Below are positions 5,309 through 9,429 of a stretch of DNA of 9,429 nt, piece after piece (position 1 is the first letter of the stretch; each line of letters opens with the position of its first letter). The translations under genes were made by a program, and so were the position numbers. Source of the stretch: an uncultured Clostridia bacterium (GTDB lineage: Bacteria > Bacillota > Clostridia > Christensenellales > Borkfalkiaceae); NCBI GenBank assembly GCA_947177495.1, contig CAMWUS010000039.1, positions 1 through 9,429 on the forward strand. The letters are read 5' to 3'. The notes beneath the pieces are model-generated. The model was not told the origin of the DNA. It saw only the letters and a list, made by a program, of their open reading frames with translations, and did no database searches.

Positions 5309-5383
5309 TGGTGACCCTGCCGGGAATCGAACCCGGGATTGCGCCGTGAGAGGGCGCCGTCTTAACCGCTTGACCACAAGGCC
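5309..5383 (-). tRNA. tRNA-Glu (anticodon CTC), CCA encoded
   Basis: Read on the minus strand the cloverleaf is complete: acceptor GGCCTTG with CAGGGTC, D-stem GTC/GAC, anticodon stem GCGCC/GGCGC around loop CTCTCAC (anticodon CTC at loop positions 3-5), a 4-nt variable loop AATC, T-stem CCGGG/CCCGG around TTCGATT, discriminator A and encoded CCA. Anticodon CTC reads GAG, so it charges glutamate. It has its own promoter and terminator. The serine recombinase stop lies only about 66 bp beyond the tRNA 3' end, so this locus may mark the integration site, although tRNA 3' ends are more usual targets of tyrosine recombinases. Confidence 0.95.
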
Positions 5384-5431
5384 GTGATATTTTGTTTTAT
5401 TCGCAATGCCTAACAGGCGATTGCATGGGTG

Positions 5432-5460
5432 ATTATAACATATTTCTTATCATCTTGCAA
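5432..5460 (-). promoter_or_regulatory. Promoter of tRNA-Glu
   Basis: On the minus strand TTGCAA (5460-5455) and TATAAT (5437-5432) are separated by exactly 17 bp. Transcription would start near 5425 and give a leader of about 40 nt, with a small hairpin (GCAAT-c-GCCT / AGGC-ATTGC, 5424-5403) before the tRNA 5' end. Confidence 0.85.
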
Positions 5461-5503
5461 CCGTTTTTCGGTACAAAACAAGAAAATTTTGCAAAAACAA
5501 ATT

Positions 5504-5678
5504 GACATCCGCCTGTGCCGCAGAGCGCAAAAGGTTAACCCGCTTCTCGCAGGTGGGTGCCGAGCGAAAGGGCATCTGACTTTCCGATTATCTCAGACCT
5601 TGCATAGCCCAGCCGACTCAAGCTCCCGAATGATTTTTGTGGATTACGTTTTCGCGCACTCCGTACACCGCAGGTGTC
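5504..5678 (-). ncRNA. ssrS: 6S RNA
   Basis: The minus-strand transcript is about 175 nt, the usual 6S size. The ends pair: GACA-CCTG at 5678-5671 with CAGG and TGTC at 5514-5504, followed by pairing of AGTGCGC with GCGCTCT further in. The middle opens into a bubble with the small hairpin CCTGC-GAGAA-GCGGG on the 3' side, and the distal arm ends in TCTGA ... TCAGA. This layout and phrases such as CACCCACCTGCGAGAAG match clostridial 6S RNAs as I remember them. 6S RNA mimics an open promoter and binds sigma-A RNA polymerase in stationary phase. U-rich sequence follows the 3' end. SRP, RNase P and tmRNA were considered, but their key motifs are absent. Confidence 0.78.
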
Positions 5679-5684
5679 TTACTT

Positions 5685-5713
5685 AGTATAGCAAAATTGC
5701 AGAAAAAAAGCAA
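5685..5713 (-). promoter_or_regulatory. Promoter of the 6S RNA
   Basis: On the minus strand TTGCTT (5713-5708) and TATACT (5690-5685) are separated by exactly 17 bp, placing the start near 5678, which coincides with the first base of the paired 6S end. The spacing and the match to the RNA end support both calls. Confidence 0.85.
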
Positions 5714-5780
5714 GTTTTGGGAAGCGGTTTCTTAAAATTTTACGCACAGGGGATATTTGGCAAACGCAAACGGAAAACGC

Positions 5781-5809
5781 TTTACCTTTTTCCCGAAATA
5801 TGTTACTAT
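5781..5809 (+). promoter_or_regulatory. Probable promoter giving a leaderless HMA mRNA
   Basis: TTTACC (5781-5786) and TACTAT (5804-5809) are 17 bp apart. The expected start, 6-7 nt downstream, falls on or next to the ATG at 5816. No other promoter is apparent in the 100 bp before the gene. Confidence 0.6.
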
Positions 5810-5815
5810 AAATGT

Positions 5816-6040
5816 ATGAAACGGGTAATCGAAGTAGAGGGTATGTGTTGCAAGCGCTGTGCGGAACGCGCGGAGAAAAAGCTGCTTTTATTGGACGGCG
5901 TGAGCGGTGCGAAGGCGAATTTCAAAAAGGGCGTTATTTTCGTGGAAACGAGCTTGCCCGACGAAGCGCTTTCCGCTTGCGTGATAGAGGCGGGGTTCTC
6001 GGTAAAAGAGATTCGCGCGCGCAAAGGGCTTTTCGGTTAA
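5816..6040 (+). CDS. Heavy-metal-associated (CopZ/HMA) domain protein
   Basis: The 74-aa product is one complete HMA domain. It opens M-K-R-V-I-E-V-E-G-M-C-C-K-R-C, giving the GMxCxxC metal site with C12 and C15. The rest is the usual beta-alpha-beta pattern: helix AERAEKKLL, then DGVSGAKANFKKGVIFVET, then ALSACVIEAGFSVKEI. Free-standing domains of this kind bind Cu(I) and pass it to P-type ATPases or regulators in the cytosol; the metal is inferred from the family. I chose ATG 5816 because the domain starts there; the upstream open frame is not domain-like. No ribosome site precedes it, and the promoter position suggests leaderless translation. No copper ATPase is in the window. Confidence 0.88.
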   Translation: MKRVIEVEGMCCKRCAERAEKKLLLLDGVSGAKANFKKGVIFVETSLPDEALSACVIEAGFSVKEIRARKGLFG

Positions 6041-6059
6041 GCCAAAAGCTTTTACAAAT
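6028..6059 (+). terminator. Probable terminator overlapping the HMA stop
   Basis: GCTTTT-c-GG (6028-6036) pairs with CC-AAAAGC (6042-6049) around TTAAG, with one bulged C, and is followed by TTTT and then A+T-rich sequence. The stem spans the stop codon. The short U-run makes it moderate in strength. Confidence 0.5.
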
Positions 6060-6074
6060 TTTTTGCGCAAACGC

Positions 6075-6103
6075 TTTACTTTTTTAAAAAAGCAAGTTAT
6101 AAT
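6075..6103 (+). promoter_or_regulatory. Promoter of the ileS T-box transcript
   Basis: TTTACT (6075-6080), a 17-bp spacer and a perfect TATAAT (6098-6103). The expected start is near 6110, just before the T-box leader. Confidence 0.85.
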
Positions 6104-6109
6104 ACTGTT

Positions 6110-6338
6110 AATTGAACATCGGCGTTTATAGAGGACGCGTCCGTTGCAAGGAGAATTTACAGAGAGTCCCGCAAGGTGAAAGGGGATAATTCGGCGGCAA
6201 ACGGGTATCACCTCTCAGCCTGCGGGGAGAACTTACAGTAACTCCGCACGGGTTCGCAGTCCGTTATCTCTGCGGCAAATGATAGTTTGTTTTGGTGGTT
6301 AAAATGCCTTCGCGTATTCCGAAACGCGGAGGCTTTTT
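6110..6338 (+). promoter_or_regulatory. T-box riboswitch with Ile (ATC) specifier
   Basis: The leader shows AGAGAG near 6161, then GGTATCACCTCTC in which the specifier ATC (6207-6209) precedes ACCTC, as in other T-boxes. It also has the conserved CCGTTATC (6261-6268) and the T-box GGTGGT (6294-6299), whose UGGU would pair with the ACCA end of uncharged tRNA-Ile. The terminator follows: GCCTTCGCGT (6306-6315) with ACGCGGAGGC (6324-6333), then five T. Uncharged tRNA-Ile stabilises the antiterminator and lets transcription continue into the synthetase gene. The part after GGTGGT (TTAAAATG rather than ACCGCG) is unusually divergent. Confidence 0.92.
6306..6338 (+). terminator. T-box terminator
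   Basis: A 10-bp stem (6306-6315 with 6324-6333, one T-G pair), loop ATTCCGAA, then TTTTT. It is the OFF state of the leader. Confidence 0.85.
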
Positions 6339-6638
6339 CACACTTTTTTCGCAAGACGAAAAAAGTCGTGAGCTTGCAGCTAAGTTGCAATTTTTTCCGC
6401 GAGGCGGGTTACCCGCCGCTGCGGGACGGCATTTGTCGAACTCATTCGACTTGTGCAGGAAGGGTGAATGCGGGCGAAGTATATCGTGCGCCCCTAATAT
6501 TCGCCCGCAGAGGGAAATACTCGTCTGTTAGCGCGTAGCGCGTGCAGATGCGGTTTCCCTCAAATCACGGAAATTTCTTTGCGCGTCAAGCAAAGAAATT
6601 TCGTGAACTTATTTGTGAACATTGCATAGGAGGTTTAT
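6339..6638 (+). other. ileS leader segment made of seven consecutive hairpins
   Basis: No gene is visible. Seven hairpins follow each other: ACTTTTTTCG 6342-6351 / 6357-6366; TTGCAGC 6374-6380 / GTTGCAA 6384-6390 followed by six T; GGCGGG 6403-6408 / 6412-6417; GTCGAA 6435-6440 / 6445-6450; TGCGGGCGAA 6469-6478 / 6500-6509; GAGGGAAA 6510-6517 / 6554-6561; and a 16-bp stem with one bulge, 6566-6582 / 6590-6605. Together they cover most of the 264 bases between 6342 and 6605. The second hairpin with its T6 could act as an extra terminator. A clean AGGAGG (6628-6633) follows for ileS. Confidence 0.7.
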
Positions 6639-9429
6639 ATGTACAAGAAAGTAGACACGTCTTTGAATTTCGTAGAACGCGAAAAAGAGATCATCGAGTT
6701 TTGGGAACAAAACGGGATTTTCGAAAAGTCTATCGAAAAGAACGAGGGCGGAAAGGAATTCTCCTTTTTCGACGGTCCTCCGACGGCGAACGGAAAGCCG
6801 CATATCGGACATATTTTAACGCGCGTTATGAAGGATATTATTCCGCGCTATCAAACCATGAAGGGAAAGCACGTTTTACGCAAGGCGGGCTGGGATACGC
6901 ACGGGCTTCCCGTGGAACTCGAAGTGGAAAAAACGCTCGGCATGGACGGCAAGCAGGATATCGAGAAATACGGCATCGAGCCTTTCATTGCAAAGTGCAA
7001 GCAATCGGTATGGAAGTATCAGAACGAGTGGGAAAAAATGTCTGCGCGCGTGGGCTATTGGGTGGACATGGATCACCCTTACGTCACGTATCACGACGAT
7101 TATATCGAATCGGAATGGTGGGCGCTCAAAGAAATCCACAAGAAAGGGCTGTTGTACAAGGGGCACAAAATCGTTCCCTATTGCCCCCGTTGCGGAACGG
7201 CGATTTCCTCGCACGAGGTGGCGCAGGGCTATAAGCTCGTAAAAGAGACTTCCGCCGTGGCGCGGTTTGCGGTAAAGGGAAAGGACAACACGTTTATCCT
7301 TGCTTGGACGACCACGCCTTGGACGCTTCCTTCCAACGTGGCGCTCTGTATGAACCCCAATGAAATCTACGTCGAAATCGAGGCGGACGGCGCGCACTAC
7401 ATTTTGGCGGAAGCGCTCGTTTCCAAATTCTTCGAAGAATACACCGTAGTTGAAAAGCGCACGGGCAAACAGTACGAGGGCATTGCGTACGAACCGCTTT
7501 TCCCGTATGCGCAAGCCGATTTGCAGGCGCAGAAGGGTTGGAAGCGTGTTTACGAGGTCGTCTGCGATACCTATGTTACGCTGACGGACGGCACGGGCGT
7601 GGTGCATATCGCCCCTGCGTTCGGACAGGACGACTACAACGTGGGTAGAAACTACGGGCTTCCCGTGTTGGCACTTGTAAACGAACAGGGCAAATTCGAC
7701 GGGCGTTGCCCCGAGCTTGACGGGCTGTTCATGAAGAAAGCGGACAAGGTTGTGCTCGACATGTTAAAGGCGCAGGGCAAGCTGTTTAAAGCGTTTCCCT
7801 TCGAGCACGATTATCCCCATTGCTGGCGGTGCGACACGCCGCTGATGTACTACGCGCGTGAAAGCTGGTTCATTAAGACTACGGCGGTAAAGGACAGGCT
7901 GATTGCCTCCAACCGCTCCGTCAACTGGATCCCCGAGAGCATCAAAGAGGGGAGAATGGGGAACTTCCTCGAAAACGTCATCGACTGGGGGCTTTCCCGC
8001 GACCGTTATTGGGGTACCCCGTTGCCCGTTTGGGTGTGCGAGGATTGCGGAGAAATCGAGGTGATCGGTTCCCGCAAGGAGCTTGCTGAAAAGTGCGGCG
8101 CGCCCGAAAATATCGAATTGCACCGCCCTTACCTCGACAGCTTAAAATGCAAGTGCCCGCACTGCCGCGGTGTCATGAAGCGCACGCCCGAAGTCATCGA
8201 CTGTTGGTTCGATTCGGGCTCCATGCCGTTTGCGCAGTATCATTATCCGTTCGAGAACAAAGACCTGTTCGAAGAGACTTTCCCCGCCGACTTTATTTCG
8301 GAAGCGGTCGATCAGACACGCGGTTGGTTCTATACCTTGCTCGTCATTTCCACCATTTTGTTCGATCGCGCGCCCTTTAAAAACTGTATCGTTTTGGGGC
8401 ACGTGAACGACGCCAACGGCATAAAAATGAGCAAGCACAAGGGGAACGTGGTAGACCCTTGGAGCGTGCTTGACAAGCAGGGCGCGGACGCCGTGCGCTG
8501 GTATTTCTATACGGGAAGCTTCCCGTGGATCCCTTCGCGTTTCGGCGAAGAGGCGGTATCCGAAGTACAGCGCAAGTATCAGGGCACGCTGTGGAACAGC
8601 TATGCGTTCTTCACGCTGTATGCGGAAATCGACGGCTACGACCCTTCCAAATATCAACTGAAAAATTGCAAACTCACCCTCATGGATAAGTGGGTATTGA
8701 GCAAGCTCAACACCCTCGTGAAGCGGGTGGATAAATATTTGGCGGAATACGACATTACCGACAGCGCGCGGGAAATTCAGGATTTCTCCGACGAGCTCTC
8801 CAACTGGTACGTGCGCCGCGGACGCGAACGCTATTGGGGAAGCGAGATGACGGAAGACAAGGCGGCGGCGTATACCACGCTCTATACCGTGCTCGTCACG
8901 CTTGCCAAGCTCACTGCGCCGTTTACGCCGTTCATGTCGGAAATGATCTATCAAAACCTTGTGCCAGCGTTTGATAAGACTGCGCCCAAGTCCGTGCATT
9001 TGTGCGACTTCCCCGTCTGCGACGAGAGCGCCGTAGACTCTGCGTTGGAAGCGGGTATGGAGGACGTATTGTCGGTGGTAGTGCTCGGGCGCGCGGCGCG
9101 CAATTCGAGCGCAATCAAAAACCGCCAGCCTCTTGCGGAAATGATCGTGGCGAGCGAACGCCCCTTGGGGCTCAATGGCGAGCTTGCGGAAGTTGCGCTC
9201 GACGAGCTCAACGTGAAAAAGCTTACCGTGTCGAAAAACGCGGAACAGCTCGTGCGCTTTACGCTCAAACCGCAACTCAAAACGCTTGGACCGAAGTACG
9301 GAAAGAAGTTGAAAGCAATCGGCGAATTTTTGGCGAACTGCAACGCGGGCGAGGTCGTAAAAGCGGTGCGCGGTGGCGGAAGCTATACCGTCGATTTGGA
9401 CGGCGAAGTGGTTTTGACGGAAGAGGACT
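6639..9429 (+). CDS. ileS: Isoleucyl-tRNA synthetase, IleS2-type (3' end outside window)
   Basis: ATG 6639 lies 5 nt behind AGGAGG, and the frame stays open for 930 codons to the window end. It is a class Ia synthetase that charges tRNA-Ile in the cytosol. Visible landmarks are HIGH (H55-H58) in the Rossmann fold, the CP1 editing domain with WTTTPWTLPSN (223-233), a C182/C185 pair, a C395/C398 pair, a zinc-ribbon-like set C467/C470 and C506/C509, CWFDSGS, and the KMSKS loop as KMSKHKGN (K596-K599). The anticodon-binding helical domain follows (DKWVLSKLNTLVK onward). HIGH rather than HLGH, KMSKHKGN and the early FEREKEIIEFWE-like start (FVEREKEIIEFWEQNG) point to the eukaryote-like IleS2 group, usually about 1,030-1,050 aa, so roughly 100 residues are missing. 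Control is by the upstream Ile T-box. IleS2 enzymes are often poorly inhibited by mupirocin; here that is inference. Confidence 0.96.
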   Translation, partial: MYKKVDTSLNFVEREKEIIEFWEQNGIFEKSIEKNEGGKEFSFFDGPPTANGKPHIGHILTRVMKDIIPRYQTMKGKHVLRKAGWDTHGLPVELEVEKTLGMDGKQDIEKYGIEPFIAKCKQSVWKYQNEWEKMSARVGYWVDMDHPYVTYHDDYIESEWWALKEIHKKGLLYKGHKIVPYCPRCGTAISSHEVAQGYKLVKETSAVARFAVKGKDNTFILAWTTTPWTLPSNVALCMNPNEIYVEIEADGAHYILAEALVSKFFEEYTVVEKRTGKQYEGIAYEPLFPYAQADLQAQKGWKRVYEVVCDTYVTLTDGTGVVHIAPAFGQDDYNVGRNYGLPVLALVNEQGKFDGRCPELDGLFMKKADKVVLDMLKAQGKLFKAFPFEHDYPHCWRCDTPLMYYARESWFIKTTAVKDRLIASNRSVNWIPESIKEGRMGNFLENVIDWGLSRDRYWGTPLPVWVCEDCGEIEVIGSRKELAEKCGAPENIELHRPYLDSLKCKCPHCRGVMKRTPEVIDCWFDSGSMPFAQYHYPFENKDLFEETFPADFISEAVDQTRGWFYTLLVISTILFDRAPFKNCIVLGHVNDANGIKMSKHKGNVVDPWSVLDKQGADAVRWYFYTGSFPWIPSRFGEEAVSEVQRKYQGTLWNSYAFFTLYAEIDGYDPSKYQLKNCKLTLMDKWVLSKLNTLVKRVDKYLAEYDITDSAREIQDFSDELSNWYVRRGRERYWGSEMTEDKAAAYTTLYTVLVTLAKLTAPFTPFMSEMIYQNLVPAFDKTAPKSVHLCDFPVCDESAVDSALEAGMEDVLSVVVLGRAARNSSAIKNRQPLAEMIVASERPLGLNGELAEVALDELNVKKLTVSKNAEQLVRFTLKPQLKTLGPKYGKKLKAIGEFLANCNAGEVVKAVRGGGSYTVDLDGEVVLTEED

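Noticed and set aside
5429..5686. Plus-strand frame of 85 codons between tRNA-Glu and the HMA gene
   Set aside because: It lies antisense to the 6S RNA and its text has no protein-like pattern or ribosome site.
5717..5815. Longer N-terminus for the HMA protein
   Set aside because: The added 33 residues are basic and not domain-like, and they overlap the predicted promoter; the HMA fold begins at the Met encoded at 5816.
6542..7234. Plus-strand frame of 230 codons overlapping the ileS start
   Set aside because: It reads through leader hairpins and then ileS in the wrong frame, giving an Arg/Gly-rich product without family features.
6876..7607. Minus-strand frame of 243 codons opposite the ileS 5' half
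   Set aside because: Shadow of ileS with the same His/Arg/Val-rich composition and no ribosome site in context.
8142..9275. Long minus-strand open frame (377 codons) opposite ileS
   Set aside because: It is antisense to a clearly conserved synthetase. The product is His/Arg/Phe-rich noise caused by the G+C-biased codon pattern, with no recognisable domain.

Overview
The window looks like a Clostridia-type (Firmicutes) chromosome, probably from a gut-associated lineage. The evidence is an isoleucine T-box leader in front of an isoleucyl-tRNA synthetase, a 6S RNA with the clostridial layout, strong AGGAGG ribosome sites, sigma-A-type promoters with 17-bp spacers, and the decayed end of a BspA-like leucine-rich-repeat surface protein. 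The lineage below class is inference. There are two parts. The left part, up to about 5250, is visibly A+T-richer and accessory. The right part, from about 5254 to the end, is housekeeping sequence with G+C-rich codon choice.

Left part. It opens with the 3' end of a surface protein made of tandem Ig/HYR-like domains (1-411). Next comes a 206-aa protein I cannot name, possibly HhH-glycosylase-like (509-1129), closed by a clean terminator. A broken BspA-type leucine-rich-repeat gene follows (about 1355-1737), carrying a one-base frameshift. Then come a plus-strand terminator, a pair of GTTGA-N2-TCAAC dyads, and a sigma-70-like regulatory protein (2064-2759).

About 800 bp without a convincing gene follow (2760-3575), and they are unusually dense in structure: four tandem 11-mers, an 18-bp inverted repeat with a nested hairpin, a second long inverted repeat, scattered copies of a GCGCGTG-YGCTTG module, a perfect 11-bp hairpin, and a nested stem of about 158 nt. 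That stem sits just upstream of a 54-codon gene that overlaps a 501-aa large serine recombinase by ATGA (3576-5242). Sigma-like protein, structured region, small gene and recombinase look like one end of an integrative element.

Right part. On the minus strand are tRNA-Glu(CTC), with its own promoter and terminator, and a 6S RNA with a near-consensus promoter. On the plus strand are a 74-aa heavy-metal-associated (CopZ/HMA) protein, possibly leaderless, and the Ile T-box followed by an eukaryote-like (IleS2-type) isoleucyl-tRNA synthetase that runs off the window. Between the T-box terminator and the ileS start lie about 270 nt packed with seven consecutive hairpins, which is not normal for a T-box leader.

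No complete new system is visible. The best candidates for something undescribed are the structured region in front of the recombinase operon, the terminator-like hairpin inside the recombinase coding sequence, and the hairpin series in the ileS leader.
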